A DNA stretch of 64,000 nucleotides from an uncultured Tropicimonas sp. (GCA_947497945.1 CANMIP010000019.1:52802-116801), one strand, 5' to 3'; counted from the stretch's first letter, positions 8,528 through 17,293 are shown. Numbers and translations: made by a program. The notes: generated from the sequence alone by a model not told the origin.

Positions 8528-9265
8528 TCAGTCGATCCGCGCCACGAGCCTGTCGCAGCCCCAGCCCACGGCGCGATGCAGCAGCAGCGTCAGCACCGCC
8601 AGCACGAAAAGCGCGGCGAACATGAGGTCGATCTTCACCCGCCCATTGGCCAGCAGCATCAGGTAGCCCAGCCCGCCCGCAGCGCCGACCCATTCGCCGA
8701 TCACCGCGCCGATGGGGGCATAGACGGCGGCAAGCCGGAGGCCCGAAGCGAGCGAAGGGATCGCCGAAGGGACACGAATGCGCCAGAGCAGGCGCGCGGG
8801 CGTGGCGCCCATCGTGCGCCCGAGGTCGAGAAACCCCGGGGGCGTGCGCATCAGCCCGTCGAAAAAGGCGGAGGCCACCGGGAAATAGATGATCAGCACC
8901 GCCATGAGGACCTTCGACCAGATCCCGTAGCCGAGCCAGAGCGTGAGGATCGGGGCCAGCGCGAAGACCGGCAGCGCCTGCGTGGCGACCAGCGCCGGCT
9001 TGATCAGGTAACGCGCGGCCGGCGAGACGGCGAGAAGCAGCGCCGTCGCGGCGCCGAAGGCAGCGCCGAGCAGGAGCCCCGCAAGCACCTCGATACCGGT
9101 GATACCGGCATGCCAGGCGATCAGACCGGCATTCTTCCACAGCGCCTCGGCCACGCGCAGCGGCCCGGGCAGGATGAAAGCCGGCAGGCCGCCAAAGCTG
9201 ACCAGCGCCTGCCAGAGACACAGGAAGAGCGCTGTCGCGGCAAATCCACGCTTGAGACCATCCAT
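8528..9265 (-). CDS. thiX: HMP/thiamin-precursor ABC transporter permease ThiX
   Basis: Inner-membrane permease of 245 residues, SsuC/TauC-like, for uptake of the hydroxymethylpyrimidine (HMP) precursor of thiamin. About six hydrophobic segments are visible, and the permease loop with EAA-type motif is around LGRTMGATPARLLWRIRVPS. It is the last gene of the thi operon, directly abutting thiZ (no intergenic bases). Assignment to HMP rather than another aromatic substrate rests on its position beside thiY, tenA and thiD and on the upstream TPP riboswitch. Confidence 0.85.
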   Translation of the reverse strand: MDGLKRGFAATALFLCLWQALVSFGGLPAFILPGPLRVAEALWKNAGLIAWHAGITGIEVLAGLLLGAAFGAATALLLAVSPAARYLIKPALVATQALPVFALAPILTLWLGYGIWSKVLMAVLIIYFPVASAFFDGLMRTPPGFLDLGRTMGATPARLLWRIRVPSAIPSLASGLRLAAVYAPIGAVIGEWVGAAGGLGYLMLLANGRVKIDLMFAALFVLAVLTLLLHRAVGWGCDRLVARID

Positions 9266-9991
9266 CTAACGTCCCTCCCTGAGCGCCTTGAGAAGCCGCG
9301 CCTGGAAAGCGAGCATGTCCGGGTTGTCGACGGGGCGAATGCTCGGAACGGCAGGGGGCACGGCCTCGACCATGCCGGCCTCGTCCAGCAGGAAGACGCG
9401 GTCGCCGAGGCGGGCGGCCTCGCCCGGATCATGGGTGACAAGCAGGACGGTGCGGCCGGCGAGATGTTCGGCGGCGAGATCCTGCATCTCCGAGCGCATG
9501 CGGGCATCGAGCGCCGAGAAGGGCTCGTCCAGCAGGACGATGGCGCGATCCTCCATCAGCGTGCGCGCAAGCGCAACGCGCTGGCGCTGTCCGCCGGAGA
9601 GCTGGGCGGGGCGCTTGTGGGCGTGATCCTTCAGGCCAAGCCGCGCGACCAGCGCTTCGGCCTGCGCAACCTGCGGCGCCTCGCCCCGCAGGCGCGCGCC
9701 GAGCGTCACATTGCCGACCACGTCGAGCCAGGGCAGGAGCAGGTCGGTCTGCGCCATATAAGCCACGCGCTCGGGCACGGGGCCGCCATCGGAGGCGCGG
9801 ATGTGACCCTCAAAGGTGACGCCGGTGTCCAACCCGGCGATCAGGCGCAGGATCGTCGACTTGCCGCAACCAGACGGGCCAAGCAGGCAGGACCAGCTGC
9901 CGCTGTCGATCTCCAGCGCCACCGGCGGGAAGAGCGGATGCGTGTCGAACCGCGCCGTGCCGGTGAACTCGATGGACGGTGCCTGCCTCAT
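9266..9991 (-). CDS. thiZ: HMP/thiamin-precursor ABC transporter ATPase ThiZ
   Basis: ATP-binding subunit of the precursor importer, 241 residues, SsuB/TauB-like. Walker A GPSGCGKST is at 38-46; the signature LSGGQRQRVALAR and Walker B VLLDEPFSALD follow in the second half. The N-terminal third is shorter than in typical nitrate/taurine ATPases. It sits between tenA (6-bp gap) and thiX (abutting). It should form the transporter with ThiX and the binding protein ThiY. Confidence 0.87.
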   Translation of the reverse strand: MRQAPSIEFTGTARFDTHPLFPPVALEIDSGSWSCLLGPSGCGKSTILRLIAGLDTGVTFEGHIRASDGGPVPERVAYMAQTDLLLPWLDVVGNVTLGARLRGEAPQVAQAEALVARLGLKDHAHKRPAQLSGGQRQRVALARTLMEDRAIVLLDEPFSALDARMRSEMQDLAAEHLAGRTVLLVTHDPGEAARLGDRVFLLDEAGMVEAVPPAVPSIRPVDNPDMLAFQARLLKALREGR

Positions 9992-9997
9992 TCTCTG

Positions 9998-10684
9998 TCA
10001 GCTTTCGTCCAGACCCATCTGCCAGAAACCGACCTCCAGCCGCGTCGCCATGGTGAAGCGCTCCGACAGGCGCGCCCAGCGTGGGGCGGCTTCGAAATCG
10101 TTGCCGATCCGCCGGGCCAGGCTCGCATCACACATCGCGCCAGTGTCGCGGCAGAGCTGTTGGTACGCCTCCCCTGCATAGGTGTCGATCCACTCGCGAT
10201 ATTGCGTGTCCGGCGTGGAGGTCGCGGCCAGTCGCAGCCCGATCTCGCCATAGCCGAGTACACAGGGCATGAGCGCGGCCATCAGGTCCGCGAAATCGCC
10301 CGAGAGGCCGGCATCCATGACATAGCGCGTGTAGGAGAGATTAGCCGGGCTCTCGGTCGCCGCGAAGAGCTGCGCCTCGGAGATGCCTTCAGCGGCGCAG
10401 ATCTCGACGTGATGCGCCATCTCGTGATTGACCAGCCCGTCCACCGTCGCCGCCGCGGCCTTCATCTCTTCCAGCGTCTCCGACTTCACCACCGCCAGCG
10501 CCCAGGCGCGGGAGAAATGGACGAGGAAGACGTAATCCTGCACGAGATAATGCAGGTAGGCGCCGCGTGGCAGCGTCCCGTCGCCCAGCCCCTTCACGAA
10601 AGCATGGTCGACATAGGCCTCCCAGTCCTCTCCTGCGCGCGCGCGCCAGAGACCGAAGGCCCGGCCATAATCCGGTGCGCTCAT
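9998..10684 (-). CDS. tenA: Aminopyrimidine aminohydrolase / thiaminase II TenA
   Basis: Cytoplasmic enzyme that hydrolyses aminopyrimidines from degraded thiamin to give HMP for reuse. At 228 residues it has the usual length. The nucleophile Cys141 lies in MPCVLGYGEIG, and Glu217 in LEVGFWQMGL matches the second catalytic acid of characterised TenA proteins. The aromatic motif YLVQDYVFLVHFSRAWA is also family-typical. Its ATG overlaps the thiY stop by 4 bp. With ThiXYZ upstream and downstream it forms a salvage module: import the base, deaminate, phosphorylate (ThiD), couple (ThiE). Confidence 0.93.
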   Translation of the reverse strand: MSAPDYGRAFGLWRARAGEDWEAYVDHAFVKGLGDGTLPRGAYLHYLVQDYVFLVHFSRAWALAVVKSETLEEMKAAAATVDGLVNHEMAHHVEICAAEGISEAQLFAATESPANLSYTRYVMDAGLSGDFADLMAALMPCVLGYGEIGLRLAATSTPDTQYREWIDTYAGEAYQQLCRDTGAMCDASLARRIGNDFEAAPRWARLSERFTMATRLEVGFWQMGLDES

Positions 10685-11616
10685 TGTGCCCCCAGGTCGA
10701 TGGCCATGGCCGAGACCGGGCGGGTGTCGTCCAGCAGGCCGGAGGCGTGGAGAAACGCCTCGAAACGCGCATAGCGCCCGGCATCCAGCCCGGCCGGCGC
10801 CAGCGAGAAACGCGGCCAGGTATCCACCCAGGCCTTCGCATTCAACGCGTCCTGCAACTCGGCGGCAGTGCCGGAAAAGGTCTCCCAGGCGGCTTCGGGA
10901 TTGTTGACGATATGATGGGTCGCCTTCTCGGTGGCGGCAAGGAAGCGCACGATCCTGTCGGCATCCATGGTCTCGGAACTGGCGACATAGATCAGCTCGT
11001 CATAGGGCGGCAGCCCCTCCTCCTCGAGATAGAAACAGCGACCGGGGACGCCTTCGATCTCCATCTGGTTCAGCTCGAAATTGCGAAAGGCGCCCATGAC
11101 GGCATCGACCTGCCCGGCCATCAGCGCGGGCGAGAGCGACCAGTTGACGTTGATGAGATCCACATCCGCCATGGTCAGCCCGCCATTGGCGAGAACCCGG
11201 GTCAGCAACACCTCCTCGACCCCGGCGACCGAGAAGCCGACCTTGCGGTCCTTGAGATCGGCAATCTCCTTGATGGGGCCGTCCTCCAGCACCAGCAGGC
11301 AGGTCAGCGGCGTGCCGATCAGCGTGCCGACGCGCAGCAGCGGCAGCCCCTCGGCGACCTGCAGGTGCAGCTGCGGCTGGTAGGACACGGCGAGGTCCGC
11401 CTTGCCGGCGGCAACGAGCTTGGGCGGGTCCGACGGGTCCGACGGCGCGATCAGCTCGACATCAAGCCCGACCTCGTCGAAATAGCCCAGCTCCCGGGCG
11501 ACGATGATCGGGCCGTGGTCGGGATTGACGAACCAGTCGAGGATCACGGTCATCTTGTCGGCGGCCAGCGCCGGGGCAGCAGCCAGCATTGCCGCAAGGA
11601 AGGCCAGAATACGCAT
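10681..11616 (-). CDS. thiY: HMP/thiamin-precursor substrate-binding protein ThiY
   Basis: Periplasmic binding protein, 311 residues, NMT1/THI5-like family. A signal peptide (1-19, ending ALAAD) is followed by KMTVILDWFVNPDHGPI, the N-terminal hallmark of HMP-binding ThiY/THI5-like proteins (VxLDWxPNxxH). The HMP synthase THI5 of fungi shares this fold, but here the signal peptide and the neighbouring permease and ATPase show a transport role. It follows thiD by 24 bp and overlaps tenA by 4 bp. Confidence 0.9.
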   Translation of the reverse strand: MRILAFLAAMLAAAPALAADKMTVILDWFVNPDHGPIIVARELGYFDEVGLDVELIAPSDPSDPPKLVAAGKADLAVSYQPQLHLQVAEGLPLLRVGTLIGTPLTCLLVLEDGPIKEIADLKDRKVGFSVAGVEEVLLTRVLANGGLTMADVDLINVNWSLSPALMAGQVDAVMGAFRNFELNQMEIEGVPGRCFYLEEEGLPPYDELIYVASSETMDADRIVRFLAATEKATHHIVNNPEAAWETFSGTAAELQDALNAKAWVDTWPRFSLAPAGLDAGRYARFEAFLHASGLLDDTRPVSAMAIDLGAQ

Positions 11617-11640
11617 TTATGTGTCTCCGTTCAGAGCAAC

Positions 11641-12447
11641 TCAGGCGACGGGCCAGAGCGCGTGGAAATGATGTGTTGGGCCGTGGCCATGGCCGACCCC
11701 GAGGCTGTCGGCGCCGCGGATGGCGCCCTGGAGCCAGTCCCGCGCGACCTTCACCGCCGGCACCAGCCCCTGCCCCTTCGCCAGCCCGGCCGCGATGGCC
11801 GCGGAGATCGAACAGCCGGTGCCATGGGTGTTCCTGGTCGGCAGGCGCACGCCTTCAAGCCAGACCGATTGCCCTTCCAGAACCAGCAGGTCCGGGCTCT
11901 CCGCCGTCTCCAGGTGCCCGCCCTTCATGAACACAGCTGTCGGGCCGTGCTCCAGAAGGGCCGCGCCCTGTGCCTGCATCTCGTTCCGGCTCGCAGCGGC
12001 CGGCGCCCCGAGAATCGCACCCGCCTCCGGCAGGTTCGGCGTCAGCACCGTTGCCAGCGGCAGCAGCTTCGCGGTCAGCGCGGAGACGGCTTCCTCCTGC
12101 AGCAGCGGATGCCCGCCCTTGGCAATCATGACCGGGTCCAGCACGATCTTGCCGGTGAAATCGGACAGCGCATCGGCCACCGCATCGGCAATCTCCGCAT
12201 TGGCGATCATGCCGATCTTGACCGCATCGACGCGGATATCGTCGAAAACCGTCCGGATCTGGTTGTGCACGAACTCCGCCGGGACGACGTGAACCCCGGT
12301 CACCCCTTGCGTGTTCTGCGCCGTCAGCGCCGTGATCGCGGCCATGCCATAGACGCCGCGGGCCGAAAATGCCTTCAGATCCGCCTGGATCCCGGCCCCG
12401 CCCGAAGGGTCGGAGCCTGCAATGGACAATGCTGTTGCAACGCTCAT
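11641..12447 (-). CDS. thiD: Hydroxymethylpyrimidine / phosphomethylpyrimidine kinase ThiD
   Basis: Bifunctional kinase that converts HMP to HMP-P and then HMP-PP. The 268-residue ribokinase-like protein has the substrate motif GSDPSGGAGIQADLKAF near the N-terminus, MKGGHLE in the middle, and the anion-hole motif GTGCSISAAIA in the last quarter. Its ATG overlaps the thiE stop by 4 bp. It supplies the pyrimidine diphosphate that ThiE joins to the thiazole made by ThiM. Confidence 0.95.
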   Translation of the reverse strand: MSVATALSIAGSDPSGGAGIQADLKAFSARGVYGMAAITALTAQNTQGVTGVHVVPAEFVHNQIRTVFDDIRVDAVKIGMIANAEIADAVADALSDFTGKIVLDPVMIAKGGHPLLQEEAVSALTAKLLPLATVLTPNLPEAGAILGAPAAASRNEMQAQGAALLEHGPTAVFMKGGHLETAESPDLLVLEGQSVWLEGVRLPTRNTHGTGCSISAAIAAGLAKGQGLVPAVKVARDWLQGAIRGADSLGVGHGHGPTHHFHALWPVA

Positions 12448-13082
12448 CGGCGTGCCTCCTCTACCGCTTTCACCAGCCTGCGGGCAGCCAGTTCGGGATC
12501 CGGCTGGCCGCAGATGGCCGAGACCACTGCGAGCCCATCGGCCCCCGCGCCGATCACCTCGCGCGCATGTTGCGGCCCCAGCCCGCCGATACCAACCGCC
12601 GGCACCGGGCAGATCTCCACGATCCGCCGCAGCCCGTCGATCCCCACCGGTGGGGCGTGATCCGCCTTGGTCGGCGTGCCGAAGACCGGGCTCACGCCGA
12701 CATAATCGACCAAGCCGGCATCCACCGCCCGCGCATGGTCCTCTGTCTCGACCGACAGTCCAAGCAGCTTGTCCGGCCCGATGGCACAGCGCGCCTGCTT
12801 CACCGCCATGTCGCCCTGCCCGATATGCAGCGCAGCGGCGTCAAGCGCATGGGCGGCGGCGGCATCGTCGTTGATGACGAGCTTGGCCCCGGTCCCGGAA
12901 AGGGCCTCCAGCAGGGCGCGGCCAATCTCGATCATCTCGCGCGTTGCGGCTGTCTTGTGCCGGAGCTGGACCGTCCGAACCCCGCCCGCGACAGCCGCCC
13001 GGGCGGTCTCGACCATGCCGATCCCGGCGCAGAGCCCCGGATCCAGCACCAGGTAGGCCGAGAGATCGAGCGAAGGTCTCAT
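12444..13082 (-). CDS. thiE: Thiamin-phosphate synthase ThiE
   Basis: Joins HMP-PP and thiazole phosphate to thiamin phosphate. The real start is the ATG at 13082, which overlaps the thiM stop by 4 bp; the frame stays open upstream only because it runs antiparallel and out of frame through thiM. The 212-residue TIM-barrel protein shows VQLRHKTA (pyrophosphate/pyrimidine site), LVINDDAAAAHALDAAALHIGQGD and the C-terminal phosphate-binding segment VPAVGIGGL. Length and motifs are normal for the family. Confidence 0.95.
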   Translation of the reverse strand: MRPSLDLSAYLVLDPGLCAGIGMVETARAAVAGGVRTVQLRHKTAATREMIEIGRALLEALSGTGAKLVINDDAAAAHALDAAALHIGQGDMAVKQARCAIGPDKLLGLSVETEDHARAVDAGLVDYVGVSPVFGTPTKADHAPPVGIDGLRRIVEICPVPAVGIGGLGPQHAREVIGAGADGLAVVSAICGQPDPELAARRLVKAVEEARR

Positions 13083-13867
13083 GCCGGGCTGACGCGATCG
13101 TCGCCGATGGTCATCGGCGTGACGGCCGCCAGCGCATCGAGGAAGGCGGGCGCGAAGCTGCCCGGGCCCTGCGCACGGCCAGCCGCGATCTCGCCCGCGG
13201 CGGCGAAATGCGCCAGCGCGCCCACCGTCGCGTCGAAACTGTCCTCGACCGAGGCCACATAGGCTGCGCAGAGCGCGCTCAGCGAGCACCCTGTCGCGGT
13301 GACCCGCGGCATCAGCGCCGATCCGCCCGAGATCCTGACCGCCCGCGTCCCGTCGGTCACGAAATCGGTCTCGCCGGTCACGGCGACGACACATCCCGTC
13401 TCCGTCGCGATCTTCCGCGCCGCCGCTTCGGCCGCCGCCACCGGATCCCCGGAATCGACACCGCTGCCGGAGGTGTCCTGGCCTGCAATCGACAGGATCT
13501 CGGAAGCGTTGCCGCGCAGGATCGTCGGGCGAAGCTCCATGAGCTGCGCGGTCGCCTCGCGCCGTAGCCCGGTCGCGAAACAGGCCACCGGGTCGAGCAC
13601 CCAAGGCTTGCCGGCATCGGCGGCGACGCGCGCAGCGGCCACCATGCCCTCGACCCAGCGCGGGGACAGCGTGCCGATATTGATCGAGAGGGCCGGCGCA
13701 ATGGCGGCGAACTCGCCGCTCTCCTCGGGCGCGTGAACCATGGCGGGCGCCGCCCCGGCGGCCAGCAACACATTGGCCTGGAAATTCATCGCCACGTAAT
13801 TGGCGATACAGTGAACCAGCGGTGCGACCGCGCGCATGGTGGCAAGGGATCGGGACGGGGTGGACAT
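13079..13867 (-). CDS. thiM: Hydroxyethylthiazole kinase ThiM
   Basis: Phosphorylates the thiazole alcohol salvaged from degraded thiamin. First gene of the seven-gene operon, 262 residues. Motifs include NVLLAAGAAPAMVHAPEE, WVLDPVA, RGNASEI and TATGCSLSAL, whose cysteine is the conserved active-site residue of the family. The Shine-Dalgarno GAGGAG sits in a hairpin directly below the TPP riboswitch, so translation is probably switched off by TPP. The operon contains only salvage and coupling genes; no thiC, thiG or thiO is present here, although they may lie elsewhere. Confidence 0.95.
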   Translation of the reverse strand: MSTPSRSLATMRAVAPLVHCIANYVAMNFQANVLLAAGAAPAMVHAPEESGEFAAIAPALSINIGTLSPRWVEGMVAAARVAADAGKPWVLDPVACFATGLRREATAQLMELRPTILRGNASEILSIAGQDTSGSGVDSGDPVAAAEAAARKIATETGCVVAVTGETDFVTDGTRAVRISGGSALMPRVTATGCSLSALCAAYVASVEDSFDATVGALAHFAAAGEIAAGRAQGPGSFAPAFLDALAAVTPMTIGDDRVSPA

Positions 13868-13871
13868 GGTT

Positions 13872-13894
13872 CGGGCTCCTCGCGCGGAGGCCCG
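13872..13894 (-). promoter_or_regulatory. Shine-Dalgarno-sequestering hairpin of thiM
   Basis: On the mRNA strand CGGG and CTCC segments pair with GAGG and CCCG around a short GC loop. This encloses the GAGGAG ribosome-binding site that stands 9 bases before the thiM ATG. Its position immediately 3' of the TPP aptamer, with no U-run, points to control of translation initiation rather than transcription termination. Confidence 0.6.
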
Positions 13895-13924
13895 GATCTT
13901 CTGAAACCGTCTTTCAGTCCGACC

Positions 13925-13999
13925 CGACTCCCTCCGCCAGCATCATCTGGTTCAGGTTCAAAGGGTACATCTCAGACCGCTCGCAGCGGACGCCCCCGT
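13925..13999 (-). promoter_or_regulatory. TPP riboswitch (THI element) of the thi operon
   Basis: On the reverse strand the conserved aptamer parts appear in order: a GGGGGCG P1 strand, CTGAGA followed by ACCCTTTGAACCTGA, then ATGATGCTGGCGGAGGGA. These are the pyrimidine-binding (CUGAGA) and pyrophosphate-binding (GCGnAGGGA-type) segments of the thi-box. It lies about 60 nt upstream of the thiM start and should shut down the whole thiM-E-D-Y-tenA-Z-X operon when TPP is high. The rest of the 316-bp gap towards arsC (14000-14183) holds the likely promoter but no gene. Confidence 0.95.
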
Positions 14000-14183
14000 C
14001 AATGACGCCAGATATGCAGATCATCGCCGGCTTGTCACGCATAGAAAATGTCGATGGGGGACAGGGTGTTCGCGGCATCGCATGACGGCCCGAACGCGAC
14101 TTTCCCGGAATGGCTCCCGCAGCACAAGGACCGCGACCGGCATCAGGGCGCCTCAGGGCAGGGTTTCGCGCAGCCGTCGCCGG

Positions 14184-14612
14184 CTAGACGCCCGGAACCG
14201 GCAGGCCCTGCGCGTCGATCAGCAGCACGCCATTGTTGCGCGTGAACGGGCCTTCCGGCCAGTGCTCCAGCAGGTCGAGCACCTTGCCGACGGGCCGGCA
14301 CAGCGCGACACCCTTTTCCGTGCGCACAAGCGGGCGCTCGACCAGAACCGGATGCGCGATCATGGCATCAAGGATCTGGTCCTCGGTCACGCCCTCTTCG
14401 AGCAGGCCCAGCTCACGCGCCGGGCCACGTTCGTGACGCAGCACCTCATGCGGGCGCAGACCGGCATCCGCGAGCAGCGCCTCGAGCGCGTCTCGATCCC
14501 ATCCGACCTTCATGTAATGCACGATCTCGGGCTCGTAGCCGGCAGACTCGATGACCCGCAGCACGTCGCGCGACTTGCTGCAGGCCGGGTTGTGATAGAT
14601 GGTGACGCCCAT
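14184..14612 (-). CDS. arsC: Arsenate reductase, glutaredoxin-dependent (ArsC family)
   Basis: Thioredoxin-fold arsenate reductase of the E. coli plasmid R773 type, 142 residues from the ATG at 14612. The catalytic cysteine is Cys11 in YHNPACSKSR. The three arginines that bind arsenate in the family are represented by RHERGPARELG and by both arginines of VERPLVRTEKG / LCRPV. It follows pfkB by 11 bp on the same strand, and no arsR, arsB or acr3 gene is near. It may therefore be a housekeeping ArsC/YfgD-type reductase rather than part of a resistance operon. Confidence 0.9.
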   Translation of the reverse strand: MGVTIYHNPACSKSRDVLRVIESAGYEPEIVHYMKVGWDRDALEALLADAGLRPHEVLRHERGPARELGLLEEGVTEDQILDAMIAHPVLVERPLVRTEKGVALCRPVGKVLDLLEHWPEGPFTRNNGVLLIDAQGLPVPGV

Positions 14613-14623
14613 GCGGGCCTCCC

Positions 14624-15571
14624 TCAGAGTTCGATCAGCCGGGATTGCGGCAGCAGACGCTCGACATCCTCGCCGCGGCAAAGCTCGGTGGCGGGCGTAG
14701 AAACGGCCGCCGACGCAGCGGCAGCGCCCCAGCGGGCCGCCTCCTGCATCGAGTTACCACGCGCAAGGCAGAGCGTGAAGCCACCGACAAAGCTGTCGCC
14801 GGCGCCGACCTTGGAAATCACCTCGACCTTGGGAGCCGTGGCCAGCCAGGACCCTTCTGCCGTGTTCAGCACCGAACCTTCGGAACCGCGGGCAAAGATG
14901 ATGTTCTCGGCCACCCCCTTCTCGATCAGCTCGCGGGCGAAGGCAGCGGTCTCGGCCGGGGTCTCCAGCTTGCGTCCGGCCAGCCCCTCGGCTTCCTCGT
15001 CATCGGCGCGCAGCAGGAAGGGCGGGGACCGGTGGTCCTCGACGATCTTGCGCAGCGCGGGACCGGACGTGTCGACAATGAGACGGGCACCGGCTTCCTT
15101 GATCGCGGCCGAGAGATGCTCCTCGAAATCGAGCGGCACACCCGGGGGCTGGCTGCCAGACAGGATCACCAACCCGCCCTGCGGCGCATGCGCGGCGGTG
15201 GTCTGGATCGCCTTTTTCACATGCGATTCCTGCCAGGGCGGCCCAGGCAGCATGAAACGGTACTGCTCGCCGGTATCCTTGCAGTTGACGACAACGCTGG
15301 CGCGGGTCTCGCCCGGGGAGGGGATCGGCATCGTGGCGATGCCTTCATCCATCAGCAGCTCAAGCAGGCGGTTGCCGTTATGTCCGCCGATCGCGACCAC
15401 CGCGTTGGCGATGCCGCCCATATGGTTGATGGCGCGGGCCACGTTGATGCCGCCACCGCCCGGATCCACCGCCGGCTCGGTACAGCGCAGCTTGACGTCG
15501 GGGATGACCTTGTCGGCCTCGGTGTTCATGTCGAGGGCGGGGTTGAGCGTGATTGTCAGGATTTCGTGCAC
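14624..15571 (-). CDS. pfkB: 6-phosphofructokinase isozyme 2 (PfkB) family sugar kinase
   Basis: Ribokinase-fold sugar phosphate kinase, 315 residues from a GTG at 15571 with GAGGT about 9 bases upstream. The glycine-rich substrate motif PGGGGINVARA is at 37-47, GEQYRFMLPG at 101-110, and the catalytic anion-hole motif VGAGDSFVGG around Asp259. The KLRCTEP, PGGGGIN and GEQYRF segments align closely with E. coli PfkB rather than FruK. Most Rhodobacteraceae lack classic PfkA and use the Entner-Doudoroff route, so the physiological role could also be tagatose- or fructose-phosphate phosphorylation. It is cotranscribed with arsC. Confidence 0.87.
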   Translation of the reverse strand: MHEILTITLNPALDMNTEADKVIPDVKLRCTEPAVDPGGGGINVARAINHMGGIANAVVAIGGHNGNRLLELLMDEGIATMPIPSPGETRASVVVNCKDTGEQYRFMLPGPPWQESHVKKAIQTTAAHAPQGGLVILSGSQPPGVPLDFEEHLSAAIKEAGARLIVDTSGPALRKIVEDHRSPPFLLRADDEEAEGLAGRKLETPAETAAFARELIEKGVAENIIFARGSEGSVLNTAEGSWLATAPKVEVISKVGAGDSFVGGFTLCLARGNSMQEAARWGAAAASAAVSTPATELCRGEDVERLLPQSRLIEL

Positions 15572-15826
15572 GGGGATGGACCTCGTTTCGGCGATGTTTG
15601 CGCGCACACTGCGCATTCACAGCGCTTTTGCAACCAAAGAAGGCGCGGGAAATCATCGCATGCAGCAATCCCGGCATTCCGAAACTGCAGTCCGCCCAGA
15701 GAATGCCCAAATGTCAGGCACATGTCGGCGCGGCCGGAAAATGGCTCCGGCCAGCGCCTTTGAACAGCCGCCGTTCATGCGGCGGCGCAGCGACTCACCT
15801 CGGTCGAGATGAACGCCCTGCCCGCC

Positions 15827-16744
15827 TTACAGCAGCTGGTAGCTCATCGGCACGAAGCGGAACCCGTCGCCGCGCGCCTCGACAAAGCCCGAGCCCGGGA
15901 AGGGCATGTGGTAGCCGACCATCGGCACCCTGTCGGCGGCCAGCATTCCGAGCACCTTGCGGCGCGTGGCGGCGGCGGCGGTCTTGTCCATGTCGAACTT
16001 CACTTCCCAGTCGGGATAGCCGAGCGACCAGACATAGTGATTGGCGAGGTCCGCCGCGAGCAGGAGCTGCTTGCCGCCGCTGTCCAGCATGTAAGTCATG
16101 TGACCCGGCGAATGACCGAAGGCGGCCATGGCCGTGATGCCCGGCGCAACCGAATCGCCGTCGCCGAGGAATGTCATCTTCTCGGCCAGCGGCTTCACAT
16201 TGCCATCGAAGCGCTCGTTGCCGGCAGCGGCCCAGTGGTCATACTCGACCTGGCCGGTCACGTAGGACGCATTGGCAAAGGTCGGCGTGCCCTCGTTCAT
16301 CAGGCCACCGATATGGTCGCCATGCATGTGGGTGATCACGACCTTGGTGATGTCCGCGGGTGCAAGGCCCGCTTCGGCCAGCGCGGCAGTGGTGCCGGCG
16401 GCATTCAGGCCGGTGTCGAAGAGAACCACCTCGTCGCCGCTCTTCACGACCGTGGGGGTGAAGTAGAACTGGGCCATGTCCGTGGGAATGAAGTTCTCGG
16501 CCGAAACCGCGGCGAACTCGTCTTCCGAGACGTTCAGTCCGAAGATCTTGTGCGGCTCCGGGCGCGGCGCGGTGCCGGCCAGCAACGTGGCGCCTTCCAG
16601 CTCGCCGACGCGGAAGCCCCGCGCCTTGCCAAGCGGAAGCGGCTTGGGCGCTTCATCAGAGGCAGCGGCAGAGGTTGCGGCAAGAACCAGCGGCGCGCTG
16701 GCGGTGGTAAAAAGGGCCTGACGGCGAGAAAGCTTGATTGACAT
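15827..16744 (-). CDS. Exported MBL-fold metallo-hydrolase with Tat signal
   Basis: Metallo-beta-lactamase-fold hydrolase, 305 residues from the ATG at 16744 (GGGGA seven bases upstream). The N-terminus has a twin-arginine signal (SRRQALF at 6-12, then a hydrophobic stretch ending SAAASD). The metal motif HMHGDH is at 139-144, followed by FGHSPGHMTYML (third His), LAADLANHYV (bridging Asp) and VGYHMPFPG (last His). All ligands for a dinuclear metal site are present. The substrate is unknown; relatives include lactonase-like and quorum-quenching enzymes. It is monocistronic. Confidence 0.88.
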   Translation of the reverse strand: MSIKLSRRQALFTTASAPLVLAATSAAASDEAPKPLPLGKARGFRVGELEGATLLAGTAPRPEPHKIFGLNVSEDEFAAVSAENFIPTDMAQFYFTPTVVKSGDEVVLFDTGLNAAGTTAALAEAGLAPADITKVVITHMHGDHIGGLMNEGTPTFANASYVTGQVEYDHWAAAGNERFDGNVKPLAEKMTFLGDGDSVAPGITAMAAFGHSPGHMTYMLDSGGKQLLLAADLANHYVWSLGYPDWEVKFDMDKTAAAATRRKVLGMLAADRVPMVGYHMPFPGSGFVEARGDGFRFVPMSYQLL

Positions 16745-16775
16745 GATATGTCCCCATGGGTGTCCGGTGCCCATA

Positions 16776-16803
16776 AGGATAGAATGTCGCAGGCACCTTT
16801 CAA
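16776..16803 (-). promoter_or_regulatory. Candidate promoter of the MBL hydrolase gene
   Basis: On the reverse strand TTGAAA (16798-16803) and TATCCT (16776-16781) are separated by 16 bp, giving a predicted start about 25 nt before the ATG. The preceding 40 bp are very AT-rich for this genome. The assignment is by consensus only. Confidence 0.35.
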
Positions 16804-16864
16804 CTTAAAATATATAAAATTTTCTTGAACTCGCCGTTTTATCGTTTTTTCTGCAAGGAAAGTG

Positions 16865-17293
16865 TCACTCCCACCAGCGGTCGATCCGGGCGATATCGGC
16901 ATCAGACCAGCCGAAATGATGCGCGAATTCATGCACGACGACATTGGTAACAAGGTCGGCGAGGGTGACATCGCCGCGCGCGACCCACTCGTCGAGGATC
17001 GCCCGGCGGAACAGCCAGACGATATCGGGCTGGCGCGGCGGGTCGGTGACGGAGCGTTCCGTGAGCGGGATGCCGTCATAAAGACCGGTCAGCTCGAACG
17101 GGTCCTGCATTCCCATATCGGCGAGAATCTCGTCCGAGGCATATTCCTCGACCCGCAGGTGCACCTCGGCGGCCGGGCCGTCGAATGGCGCCGGGAAGGC
17201 CGCGCGGACGGCTTCCGCAAGGGCGTGGATATCGTCGAGGCCGGGCGCAATCTGCGGTCCGGCGGGGCTTTGGGCGCTGGAATTCATGGGCAT
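16865..17293 (-). CDS. Zincin-like metallopeptidase (PF06262 family)
   Basis: Small cytoplasmic metallopeptidase-like protein, 142 residues. The C-terminus carries the zinc motif HEFAH (121-125) in VVVHEFAHHFGWSD, which is the defining segment of PF06262 (minimal MMP-like proteins of about 130 residues). No signal peptide is present. The start is uncertain: ATGs at 17293 and 17287 both lack a clear ribosome site. It lies divergently 56 bp from gltX. Substrates of this family are unknown. Confidence 0.85.
   Translation of the reverse strand: MPMNSSAQSPAGPQIAPGLDDIHALAEAVRAAFPAPFDGPAAEVHLRVEEYASDEILADMGMQDPFELTGLYDGIPLTERSVTDPPRQPDIVWLFRRAILDEWVARGDVTLADLVTNVVVHEFAHHFGWSDADIARIDRWWE

Noticed and set aside
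14184..15571. Arsenic-resistance operon
   Set aside because: arsC is linked to pfkB only; no arsR, arsenite pump or methyltransferase is present.
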